Shown: positions 17,660 to 25,822 of the stretch, in pieces
Position numbering within the stretch: position 1 is the stretch's first letter
How the letters are laid out: every line of letters begins with the position of its first letter
Source of the DNA: Butyribacter intestini
GTDB lineage: Bacteria > Bacillota > Clostridia > Lachnospirales > Lachnospiraceae
Assembly (NCBI GenBank): GCA_001414325.1
Contig: LLKB01000008.1
Location: 28,253 to 92,252, forward strand
Direction of reading: 5' to 3'
DNA: 64,000 nt
The notes under the pieces: model-generated
The model's database searches: none
The model's input: the letters and a program-made list of their open reading frames with translations, nothing else
What the model was told of the DNA's origin: nothing
Made by a program: the position numbers and the translations under genes

Positions 17660-18961
17660 TTAACCGACTTTTAATTTAAATTTCATCACGGCACGTTCAT
17701 CATCAACCGGAATCTTTTCCATGGACGCACCTAGAGCGGTTATTTTTCCCTCAAAGTTTTCGTAACCGCGTTCGATAAAGTGTATTGAATCAATAGTAGT
17801 GTAGCCTTCTGCAACAAGACCGGCAACGACGAGTGCAGCACCGGCACGAAGGTCAGGGGCAGAAATAGCCGCACCTGTAAAGCCCTCAACACCCTCGATA
17901 ATGGCAACATTGCCCTCAACTTTTATTGAAGCTCCCATACGGGCAAGTTCATCAACATATTTAAAACGGTTTTCAAATATGCTTTCCGTAACCGTACTTG
18001 TACCCTCTGAAAGGGCGAGAAGAGTGGCAATCTGTGGCTGCATATCCGTAGGAAATCCAGGATATGGGAGAGTCTTTACCTGAGTGTGACCGAGACGGTG
18101 GTCGGCAGATACACGGACTGCATCATCGTATTCCTCAACGGTTGCACCGATTTCGATAAGTTTAACGGAAATTGCCTCTAAATGTTTAGGGATAACATTT
18201 TTGATAAGGACATCACCGTGAGTTGCGGCAGCAGCGACCATAAAAGTACCAGCTTCAATCTGGTCGGGAATTATAGAATACTCGCTCGAATGAAGTTTGC
18301 TCACGCCATTTATACGGATTTTGTCTGTACCGGCACCTTTGATGTCTGCACCCATACTGTTTAAGAAGTTTGCAACATCAACGATATGTGGCTCCTTTGC
18401 AGCATTTTCAATGACTGTACGGCCTTCTGCCATACATGAAGCAAGCATAATGTTTATCGTTGCACCTACTGATACAACATCGAGGAATATATGATTTCCA
18501 ACGAGTGAGTCAGCAAATGTGTTTATCATGCCATGTTCAATGGTAACTGTTGCACCAAGTGCCCTAAAGCCCTTTAAATGCTGGTCAATAGGGCGACTTC
18601 CTATGTCACAGCCGCCAGGGAGAGCTACCTGTGCTTTGTTGTATTTTCCGAGTAACGCACCTAAAAGATAGTAGGATGCACGGATTTTTCTGATTGAATC
18701 ATAATCTATGGTGATATTACCTATGGTACTACCGTTAATCTTGACAGTGTGAGAGTTGATACGCTGAACTGTTGCACCGATTCCCTCTATTGCCTGTAAT
18801 AATACATTTATGTCACGGACATCAGGCAGATTTTCGATAGTTACTGTTTCGTCTGTCATAATAGCAGCGGCAAGAATACCTAATGCTGCATTTTTTGCAC
18901 CTCCGATTGTTACCTCACCTTTGAGAGGGGTGCCACCTTTTATAATATACTGATTTTCCAT
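17660..18961 (-). CDS. murA: UDP-N-acetylglucosamine 1-carboxyvinyltransferase
   Basis: 433 residues, normal for MurA. It carries GGAKNAALGILAA (substrate Lys-Asn) near residue 20, the catalytic cysteine loop PGGCDIGSRPIDQHLKG near residue 116, and FPTDMQPQIATLLA near 300. It transfers enolpyruvate from PEP to UDP-GlcNAc, the first committed step of peptidoglycan synthesis. The active-site Cys is present, so fosfomycin sensitivity of the enzyme is expected. The start is the ATG at 18961 with GAGGTG upstream. A strong promoter lies about 210 bp upstream. Confidence 0.95.
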   Translation of the reverse strand: MENQYIIKGGTPLKGEVTIGGAKNAALGILAAAIMTDETVTIENLPDVRDINVLLQAIEGIGATVQRINSHTVKINGSTIGNITIDYDSIRKIRASYYLLGALLGKYNKAQVALPGGCDIGSRPIDQHLKGFRALGATVTIEHGMINTFADSLVGNHIFLDVVSVGATINIMLASCMAEGRTVIENAAKEPHIVDVANFLNSMGADIKGAGTDKIRINGVSKLHSSEYSIIPDQIEAGTFMVAAAATHGDVLIKNVIPKHLEAISVKLIEIGATVEEYDDAVRVSADHRLGHTQVKTLPYPGFPTDMQPQIATLLALSEGTSTVTESIFENRFKYVDELARMGASIKVEGNVAIIEGVEGFTGAAISAPDLRAGAALVVAGLVAEGYTTIDSIHFIERGYENFEGKITALGASMEKIPVDDERAVMKFKLKVG

Positions 18962-19171
18962 TTTACACCTCATTAGAACGGATTTTTATTTATTTTTCTA
19001 TCTATATTAAGTCTGTTATATTCAAGTAAATCTTTTTTTATACATATCTGTACTTTTGTAAAAATATAGCTGCCAAACACACATAAGTGTGAGCAGTATA
19101 TATATGTGTTGGTAAAATGCCCTGAAAAACAGTGATTTAATCACAATAGGCAGAGTTCAACACATAAAACT

Positions 19172-19199
19172 ATTATAGTCAAATGTACAGTTATGTCAA
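19172..19199 (-). promoter_or_regulatory. Strong sigma-A type promoter for murA
   Basis: On the minus strand, TTGACA (19194-19199), a 16-bp spacer and TATAAT (19172-19177) match consensus at both hexamers. It points to murA and gives a leader of about 200 nt, in which CCAA/TTGG arms (about 19072-19115) can form a long hairpin. Confidence 0.65.
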
Positions 19200-19227
19200 C
19201 CTAAATTTTATTAAGAAAAGTTTAAGT

Positions 19228-19321
19228 CTTTGTAACAGTTCAGCACAAAAAAGATAATTGGCAATAAATAAGCTTGCTTATTTTATTGTTTATTATCTTT
19301 TTAGGTAGAACTGTTACAAAG
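19228..19321. repeat. Palindromic element, family A, short copy
   Basis: The terminal inverted repeats CTTTGTAACAGTTC and GAACTGTTACAAAG are perfect over 14 bp. The interior forms a long hairpin (AAAAAGATAAT to ATTATCTTTTT). It matches only one half of the ~183-bp elements at 25612, 36602 and 44644. It lies between murA and the OLD gene and may also end transcription. Confidence 0.8.
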
Positions 19322-19325
19322 TATT

Positions 19326-21185
19326 TTATTTCTTTCTGTTTTCAAAATAAACAAAAGCATCTATAGCATCAAATATATCTTTAAAGGTGTCCCTTGGTGC
19401 AACATCAATATATTTTTGTAATATTTCCTGTTCTGCCGTTCCATGATACCTGCCGTAAAATATATCGAAAAGATTATGACCGCGTACATAAATTTTTATG
19501 TTTTCAATGTTGTCTTTTATGTCTTGTTTTGTCTTTATGTGTTTGCCGATGACACGCTGCATTTTTTTGACACTTGTAAGCTTATACAGATAGTCCTTAT
19601 ACTTTTTGAAAAGTATGTTATAAAAATCTTCTTCTGATTTTATTACTCCTATCCTTGCCATTATTTTGGGGTCGAGAAAATAATTTTCAAAGGAATAATA
19701 TTTTAATATAAGAACATTTTTTGGCTCTACTCTCGGCAGGTTTCCAATATCTTCTTTTGCACGCTGTGTGTAGTAACTGCACAACTGTTTTTTTAGATAT
19801 TTTGGATTTTTGCCGTCGCTGTCCCTTATCATAAGGAACTGGTCTTTAAGGTAAAGTTTGTTTATATATTTAAGGTTTGCGTAAGTTTTTATATTGGTGC
19901 AACTGTTTGTCGGAATTATTGTAATCCTCTGCAACTGCCCGTTTTCGTCATAAATCTCAGAGTAATATTTTTTGAGCAGGAGAGGCAGACGGTTGCTGTC
20001 CTGTTTGCCCTCAACGATAAATACAAAACTGACATTCATAAGGTCGTTTGCCGTATATCCGAGGTCATTGAGTATCATGTCAATGTCAGTATTTTTTCTT
20101 ATATCAGTATAATATTCTTCATTTAATATAACTTCCCGTATCTGTTTTGTTGAGAAGTTGAATATCAGGTTTGGTGAGTGAGTTGAGAAGATAACCTGAT
20201 TTTTCTTTGAAAGGTTATATAAGATTTCACTCGCCACTTTCTGAAGCTGAGGATGAAGATAAATCTCAGGGTCTTCCATAAGTATTATGCATGGGAGAGT
20301 GTCTTTCTCATCAATATATGCTTCAAGTAATGAGAGTGTGTAGATGCTTTTTAGTCCCTCCCCGAGTACATTGAGTGAGCCGATTATCTTTTCTCTTTCT
20401 TTATTGTAGACTTTTGTTTCTACCTTGAGGAGATTGTCGATATTTGAATTTAATTCGTAGCGTATTTCCTGTGACGGACTGCCGTTAGCACGAAAATATT
20501 CATTGACTTTATGCTCAAACGCACTGAGGTTTGTGTGGAAAAGTTTGAACTGAAGCAGGCGTATAGTCTCAAAAAGCGTCAGCTCCTCAGGTGTTTTTTT
20601 GTTGATGAGTCCTATACACTGGAAACAACGGTTACATTTCCTTTTTGGGTCAAAGGTACACTCATTGTCTTTAAGTTTCTGAAAAGATTCCTTGTCATAA
20701 AAACTAAACACATCATTTTGTAATGCATCGAGATTGCGTGTCTGGTCGATGTGGTAAATGCGTGGAAATATCTTTTCGATATAAGGATTGTGTTTGCTGA
20801 AACCGTCACTGTAGCGTGTTGCACCGTTTGGGTTATTGTGGAAAGTAAAAGATACAATTCCATTATTATAAGACGGTATCTTTTCTTTGAATTCTTCAAA
20901 CCACTTTTCAAAATTATTTGCCTTGCACAAAATTCCTCTTGAATAATAATAATTAAGGTCATCTTCGGTAAACTCTATCTGCATGGAAATCTCGATGGGT
21001 TTGTTTATATCGAGAAACTCATGTTCTGATGCAGCTTTTAAGTTTGATGCCAAAAGTATAGCATCTATCATGGAGGTTTTACCTGTATTGTTCTTACCGA
21101 CAAGGATAAGTGCATTTTCAATGTCGTTTATTTCAAGTTCTGATATTGATTTAAAATTTTTGATTTTTATATAAATTATTTTCAT
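19326..21185 (-). CDS. OLD-family ATP-dependent endonuclease (AAA ATPase + TOPRIM)
   Basis: 619 residues. The N-terminal ABC/AAA-type ATPase has its Walker A at residues 30-38 (GKNNTGKTS), Walker B as ILMEDPEIYLHPQ near 298, and the switch histidine as FSTHSPN. The C-terminal TOPRIM domain carries FIVEGKQDSNR (catalytic Glu, near 392) and MIRDSDGKN (Asp pair, near 453). The architecture is that of stand-alone class 1 OLD nucleases, several of which act against phages. An insertion near residues 175-195 has the cysteines of CNRCFQC plus one more nearby, a possible zinc knuckle. The start has AGAAGG upstream. It is not in an obvious operon with the flavin reductase 107 bp upstream. A defence role is inferred. 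Confidence 0.85.
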   Translation of the reverse strand: MKIIYIKIKNFKSISELEINDIENALILVGKNNTGKTSMIDAILLASNLKAASEHEFLDINKPIEISMQIEFTEDDLNYYYSRGILCKANNFEKWFEEFKEKIPSYNNGIVSFTFHNNPNGATRYSDGFSKHNPYIEKIFPRIYHIDQTRNLDALQNDVFSFYDKESFQKLKDNECTFDPKRKCNRCFQCIGLINKKTPEELTLFETIRLLQFKLFHTNLSAFEHKVNEYFRANGSPSQEIRYELNSNIDNLLKVETKVYNKEREKIIGSLNVLGEGLKSIYTLSLLEAYIDEKDTLPCIILMEDPEIYLHPQLQKVASEILYNLSKKNQVIFSTHSPNLIFNFSTKQIREVILNEEYYTDIRKNTDIDMILNDLGYTANDLMNVSFVFIVEGKQDSNRLPLLLKKYYSEIYDENGQLQRITIIPTNSCTNIKTYANLKYINKLYLKDQFLMIRDSDGKNPKYLKKQLCSYYTQRAKEDIGNLPRVEPKNVLILKYYSFENYFLDPKIMARIGVIKSEEDFYNILFKKYKDYLYKLTSVKKMQRVIGKHIKTKQDIKDNIENIKIYVRGHNLFDIFYGRYHGTAEQEILQKYIDVAPRDTFKDIFDAIDAFVYFENRKK

Positions 21186-21292
21186 ACGGCTGCCTTCTCT
21201 CTTTGTATAATAATTTTATGTTTTGAGGTACTGTTTTGTTACCGGCTATAATGTTTAAACGGTAAGTTTTGTCTTATATTTTGTAAGTGCTT

Positions 21293-22018
21293 TTATTTAT
21301 GTTTTTTTATTCGTTTGTTTTTTACAGTTGTTTTGCTGTGTTTTATGTTTTGTTTTGCCATTACTTTTTGAGACATACTTTTTTTTTCTTTAACAATTCG
21401 TTTCTTGTCTGTGTGTGACTTTTTTTCTGTTTTTTGTGAACTCTTTGCCGCTGCTTTCTTCTTTCGGATAGAGTAGCCGAAGGTTCCAAGTTCATTTCCA
21501 AGTCCAAAATAGGAACCGTGTGAGTAGGCGAGCAGGTTTGAATCATTTAGGTGGAATGAATTGTTTTTATCCATATAACTCTCATCGACATGGACGGCGG
21601 TTACATTGGCGATAAACATATGGTGAGAGCCGAGTTCTTTTATCTCAGTCACTTTGCACTCAATGTTTACCGGGGACTCGGCAATAAGAGGACATTTTAC
21701 AGTGTCGGCTTTTTCTTTTGTGAGATTACATTTGAGCCATTTATCTACATCCCTGCCGGAGCGTACACCACAAAAATCGGTGGCTTTTATAAGCTGTTCG
21801 GTTGTGAGATTTATCACAAATTCACCTGATTTTTTAATCATGTCATAGGAATATCTCTCAGGACGGACTGATATGTATGCCATCGGCGGATTAGTACATA
21901 TGGTGCCTGTCCATGCAACAGTGAGGATATTTGACTCTGTTTCAATATCACCACATGAAACCATGACCGCAGGAAGCGGATATATCATGTTGCCTGGTTT
22001 AAAATTTATCTTGCTCAT
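21293..22018 (-). CDS. Flavin reductase-like protein with lysine-rich C-terminal tail
   Basis: 241 residues. Residues 1-185 match the FMN-binding split-barrel flavin reductase family (PLPAVMVSCGD, NILTVAWTGTICTNPPMAYISVRP, KSGEFVINL, DFCGVRSGRDVDKW). Such proteins bind FMN and often reduce flavins with NAD(P)H. The final ~55 residues are a Lys/Ser/Thr tail (KKKAAAKSSQKTEKKSHTDK) not typical of the family, suggesting nucleic-acid or wall-polymer contact. The ATG has GAAAGGAAAAAG upstream. The ~360-bp upstream leader is unusually structured. Confidence 0.85.
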   Translation of the reverse strand: MSKINFKPGNMIYPLPAVMVSCGDIETESNILTVAWTGTICTNPPMAYISVRPERYSYDMIKKSGEFVINLTTEQLIKATDFCGVRSGRDVDKWLKCNLTKEKADTVKCPLIAESPVNIECKVTEIKELGSHHMFIANVTAVHVDESYMDKNNSFHLNDSNLLAYSHGSYFGLGNELGTFGYSIRKKKAAAKSSQKTEKKSHTDKKRIVKEKKSMSQKVMAKQNIKHSKTTVKNKRIKKHK

Positions 22019-22385
22019 TCTTTTTCCTTTCTTACATCTACATATAGATATTTGCGGAACTCTTGTAATATGCTGGTCAAACGGATATTCGTAATCCGCT
22101 CTGCTGCTTGCTCATAACACTATCCAAAAGAATTTATCTGATAGTGTTACAAGTGTGCAATTATCACAGCATATAGTTAGCTTCGCAATTACCTAACCAT
22201 ATTATATATAGTATAACAAATCTTGTGTTCAAAAACACTATTCAAAAGAAAATAATTGTGATAGAATTGTAATAGAAATTGCGAGATATATCTAAATTGG
22301 AAAAATACTTCATGTGGAGCATGAAGCCTTATAAGATAAAAATAAAATTATTTTAATATACATAATGAAAGGCAGGGGATAAGGT
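22019..22385. other. Structured divergent intergenic region
   Basis: It holds a perfect 10-bp inverted repeat TAACACTATC...GATAGTGTTA (22115-22149) and the minus-strand copy of a 24-bp motif shared with 38987-39010 (22082-22105). It also holds a minus-strand ACACAAGATTTGT resembling the pseudoknot leaders, and CTTCATG/CATGAAG (22308-22326) before the plus-strand gene. No gene was seen. Confidence 0.5.
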
Positions 22386-22727
22386 ATGGCAAACTATTTG
22401 GAGTTTGAGTCCATGAGTGCAGGTATGGAAAATAAGGTAAAGCAGGATCTCAAGTTTAAGACAGGCAATTTTGTATGGAAGATTAAGTTTAATGTTCCAC
22501 TTGATCCTAAGACGGTAAATAATGTAAATCTTTATGTTACATCATTAAATCTTTCGCCGTTAAAGACTGCTATAAGATATAATTCACTTGAAAATGAGAT
22601 AGAAATAGAGCCTATGGAGGCATACGCACAGAATGAATCTTATATTTTAAACATTACGACAAATGTAAAGTCTTTAAACGGAAAACCACTTAAAGAGCCG
22701 ATACAGGTTCAGTTTAAGATTGATTAA
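22386..22727 (+). CDS. Small single-domain Ig-like (Big_5/SbsA-like) protein
   Basis: 113 residues. VWKIKFNVPLDPKTVNNVNLYV followed by LNGKPLKEPIQVQF matches the bacterial Ig-like domain 5 (SbsA-type) pattern, normally found as one of many domains in surface proteins. Here it stands alone with no signal peptide, so as read it stays in the cytoplasm or uses an unknown export route. The ATG at 22386 has GGGGATAAGGT upstream. A strong terminator follows. The fold call is moderately sure and the role unknown. Confidence 0.65.
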   Translation: MANYLEFESMSAGMENKVKQDLKFKTGNFVWKIKFNVPLDPKTVNNVNLYVTSLNLSPLKTAIRYNSLENEIEIEPMEAYAQNESYILNITTNVKSLNGKPLKEPIQVQFKID

Positions 22728-22777
22728 TTTGTGAAGTGTTGTTAATATCAATTAAATAATATAAAAGCAAAACATTA

Positions 22778-22819
22778 AAATTAAAGCGAAGCATTTATAT
22801 AAGTGCTTCGCTTTAATTT
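22778..22819 (+). terminator. Rho-independent terminator
   Basis: A perfect 16-bp stem, AAATTAAAGCGAAGCA and TGCTTCGCTTTAATTT, encloses a 10-nt loop, about 50 bp after the small Ig-like gene. Confidence 0.8.
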
Positions 22820-22847
22820 AGGTATTTTATTGTTTGTTTCGCTGCAG

Positions 22848-22889
22848 ACTGATGCCGTGTATTGCAGCATTTTAGAAAGCGGCATCAGT
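22848..22889 (-). terminator. 3' stem-loop of the FN3 gene
   Basis: ACTGATGCCG and CGGCATCAGT pair perfectly around a 22-nt loop directly after the FN3 stop. No U-run follows, so termination may instead use the hairpin at 22778-22819. Confidence 0.5.
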
Positions 22890-25406
22890 TTACTTTAATA
22901 TCGCCTTAAGTTTGAGTGCGAGGATACGATCCATATGATTAAGTGCGAGTGAACCCGGAAGACCTGATTCAAAGTTTACATATAAATATGCACCGTTTAT
23001 GGCGATTCCCTCATTTAATGCAGGCATTGTTATCTTTTTTAGTCTCTTGCCAAGACGCATGGAAGTTGTTCCCGGTTTTGCCGGTTTGTAAATGTCAAGC
23101 TCATTTGTATATCCGTATGCTCTTGAAACGATAAGCTTTCCGCCGGTTGCAAAAGTGATACCCTGAACTGCAGGAGGGATGGTTACGCTTGAACGCTCTT
23201 TTAATGTTGTATTTTCTGAATTTGGATTGATAATAGTGTAACTTCTGAGTGTTCCATTTTTTGTATATTCAAAGTTACCTGTCCAAATCTGCTTCTTATA
23301 ATATGTAAGGAATGAACACTTATAGTTTGTTGCAAGTGTTTTAGTATATTCAACTTCTTTGTAGGCAAGTCTTTTAGATGCCGCATAGTTTATGTCGGTA
23401 AAGGCAATACCGCTTATCTTTTGACCGTTTGTAACCCATACGGTCTTGCCGTCATAACATATGCCGCCGCCATGTGTCTTGTTTGGAAGCACAATAACCG
23501 TAAGCAGTTTTCTGTTATATTTGTTCATTACATATATTACTGATTTTTCTTCTGAGTAAGTGTCATATGCTGTTATAAGCAGATATTTTCCGGCAAATGT
23601 AATTGCCTGAGGACACATTTTTGTACTCTCAAATCCGGCAACATTTGTTGAACGGATACCGGGAATAGTTATGCATTTTTTGTAATTAGCATATTTTTTA
23701 ACATAAGGAACTTTGCTCCACGCATAGCTTGAAGTCAATGCTTTCTTTGTGGAGTAGTAACTTGGTGTTGTAAGTGTTTTCTTTGTTTTTACCGGTTTTA
23801 CGGTTGTTACAACAGAATTCTGACCGATAAATTTCTGACTGAATGCATTTCTATAAGCAGTTACTTTGTATTTGTAGAAAGTGCCTATAGTCATATTTTC
23901 GTAAACTTTAGATACATTTGATTTGCCCTCTAAGGTATCTATGAGTTCGTAACTGCCATCTTTAAGCTGATAAATATAGTAACCGCTCGCACCTGTGGTG
24001 GCAGTCCATGAAAGCCTGAGTTTTCCGTAGCCGGCTTTTCCTTTTACCGTAAGTCTTGCAGGTAAAGTAGAAGTTTTTATTTCATTAGAATAGTTTAAAC
24101 TTGGATGCTGTTCGGTATCTGCATATGCAAGAAGTTTATATCTGTAATTTGAGCCTGATGCAAGGGAAGTGTCTGTATATGATGTCTCAGTCGTGCTTGT
24201 GAGATATACATATGAGCCGGACCCCTTTTTTCTGTATATAATATATCCTGTGGCAGAGGTGTTTTGCTCCCAGTTAAAAGAGATGGTCGTAGCCGTACTT
24301 TTTTCTATAGCTGCGCCTGTTACGGCAGTTGGGCGTGATGCACAACGCAAAACACTGGTTAATGTACTCTCAAGTCCTGTAGTTGTGTTTACGACAGAAA
24401 TCTGATATGAGCAGACAGTTCCGGGCTCCAGATTTGTGTCCGAATAGGATGTCTGTTCAGTCTGTAAAAGAAATTCTGCAGGTCCGTCATTGACACTTCT
24501 GTATATTTTGTAGTAATTACCGCTTGTATTTTCGTCCCATGAAAGGTCAATCTGTGTTTCCGTTTCCGAGTCAGCAGAAAAACCATATACTGTGTAAGGG
24601 AGCGTTGTGACGGAAATAACATCAGAGGCTTCGCCAATATTGTCCGGTGAAAGACAATATGCCTGAACATAAAAATCATAGTTTTCAGATGCTTTAAGCT
24701 GTGATATAACGAGTGAATTGGTTGTTGCAGTTCCGGCTAAAGTATAGTCAGAAGCATTTTTTTGTTTGTAGTAAACATTGTAAAGAGCGTTGCTCATGGC
24801 ATCCCAGCTCAAAGTAACCTGACCGTTATCTTCTAAAGGTGAAGTCCTATCTGTAAGTGTCAATCCGGTGACTTTTGTCACGGAAGAACTTGTGGAAAAC
24901 TCTGCAGATGGAGAACTGTAAACTTTTTGACCTAAAATTGTCTTATAAAAGCTCAGATGATAAGAAATAACTGTTGCAGGTGACAAATCTGTTATATTGT
25001 AAGTGTTTTCAGTAGTTTCGATTGTAGTTGTATTGTTGTTGTATGTAAGGGTAAGGCTGTAACCCTCGGCATCTTCGACTGGTGTCCATTCTATAGACAC
25101 GGCAGAAGTCGTGGCGGATGTAGTGTGAGATTCCGTAACCGTACCATCGAGGGCAGCAGGAATCGTAGGTTCCGGGGTGGCTTCAGGTGTCACATCGGTT
25201 GTGTTGTCTGATGGTGAGCCGTCTGATGATGAATTATCCGAAAATGTTTCCGAGAAAATGCTGATAAATTTATTAGGTAAGCTGTCGGCAGAGTCGGTTG
25301 ATGAGGCGTGTGCCTTTATCATACGGGCTGCAAAACAGCATATTGAAAGTGCAAGTGCGGCTTCAAAAAAAATAAATATTTTCTTCTTCTTTTTCTTATT
25401 AAACAT
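22890..25406 (-). CDS. Exported multi-domain fibronectin type III protein
   Basis: 838 residues. Poly-lysine followed by a hydrophobic run (IFIFFEAALALSICCFAA) gives the signal or anchor. An acidic Ser/Thr/Pro linker (TPEATPEPTIPAA) leads into about five FN3 repeats (SIEWTPVEDAEGYSLTL, VTLSWDAMSNALYNVYYK, IDLSWDENTSGNYYKIYR, ISFNWEQNTSATGYIIYRK, LRLSWTATTGASGYYIYQ). The last ~250 residues are propeller-like (GGGICYDGKTVWVTNG). The ATG at 25406 has GGAG six bases upstream; ATGs at 25418 and 25445 are less likely. A secreted carbohydrate- or surface-binding role is inferred. No catalytic motif was seen. Confidence 0.75.
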   Translation of the reverse strand: MFNKKKKKKIFIFFEAALALSICCFAARMIKAHASSTDSADSLPNKFISIFSETFSDNSSSDGSPSDNTTDVTPEATPEPTIPAALDGTVTESHTTSATTSAVSIEWTPVEDAEGYSLTLTYNNNTTTIETTENTYNITDLSPATVISYHLSFYKTILGQKVYSSPSAEFSTSSSVTKVTGLTLTDRTSPLEDNGQVTLSWDAMSNALYNVYYKQKNASDYTLAGTATTNSLVISQLKASENYDFYVQAYCLSPDNIGEASDVISVTTLPYTVYGFSADSETETQIDLSWDENTSGNYYKIYRSVNDGPAEFLLQTEQTSYSDTNLEPGTVCSYQISVVNTTTGLESTLTSVLRCASRPTAVTGAAIEKSTATTISFNWEQNTSATGYIIYRKKGSGSYVYLTSTTETSYTDTSLASGSNYRYKLLAYADTEQHPSLNYSNEIKTSTLPARLTVKGKAGYGKLRLSWTATTGASGYYIYQLKDGSYELIDTLEGKSNVSKVYENMTIGTFYKYKVTAYRNAFSQKFIGQNSVVTTVKPVKTKKTLTTPSYYSTKKALTSSYAWSKVPYVKKYANYKKCITIPGIRSTNVAGFESTKMCPQAITFAGKYLLITAYDTYSEEKSVIYVMNKYNRKLLTVIVLPNKTHGGGICYDGKTVWVTNGQKISGIAFTDINYAASKRLAYKEVEYTKTLATNYKCSFLTYYKKQIWTGNFEYTKNGTLRSYTIINPNSENTTLKERSSVTIPPAVQGITFATGGKLIVSRAYGYTNELDIYKPAKPGTTSMRLGKRLKKITMPALNEGIAINGAYLYVNFESGLPGSLALNHMDRILALKLKAILK

Positions 25407-25822
25407 ATAAAACTCCATTCTGCCCCCAAAAAGGCTTTTACCCAAATTATTATACTTAGGTGGAAAACTAAAAATACCATTAGTTAAAACACCTTACAAA
25501 AATATATATAAGTATAAAATAAAATTCAAATAATGGCAAATTTTTTCTATAAATAATAGTATAAATATGGTAAAATAAAAAAATGGCAATAATAGGTCAT
25601 ACATAAAAATGTAACAGTTCAGTCTTGCATTTCTTACATTCATAAACCTGCCAGCGAGCTGTCAGTCGCTGCTTTGCAGCTTATGCTTACTCATTTTAGA
25701 AATGAAAGGCTATTCTGCCATAAAAAGGTACTTAACAATACAATGAACAAGCTCATTGTATTGCCAATTATCTTTTTATGGCTGAACTGTTACATAAAAA
25801 TAAAAGTTAAGGAAATATAGCA
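25407..25822. other. Intergenic region carrying a family A element
   Basis: AT-rich divergent region between the FN3 gene and the histidine kinase. The family A element fills 25612-25793. The kinase promoter was not identified with confidence. Confidence 0.5.
25612..25793. repeat. Palindromic element, family A, full copy (reverse orientation)
   Basis: It is bounded by GTAACAGTTCAG and CTGAACTGTTAC. Inside are AGCGAGCTGTCAGTCGCT and GCTGCTTTGCAGC hairpins and a long AT-rich hairpin half. ATAAAAAT occurs directly on both sides, a possible 8-bp target duplication. It is about 25 bp upstream of the kinase start. Confidence 0.85.

Noticed and set aside
25612..25793. Insertion sequence with transposase
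   Set aside because: The family A repeats contain no open frame; they are non-autonomous at most.
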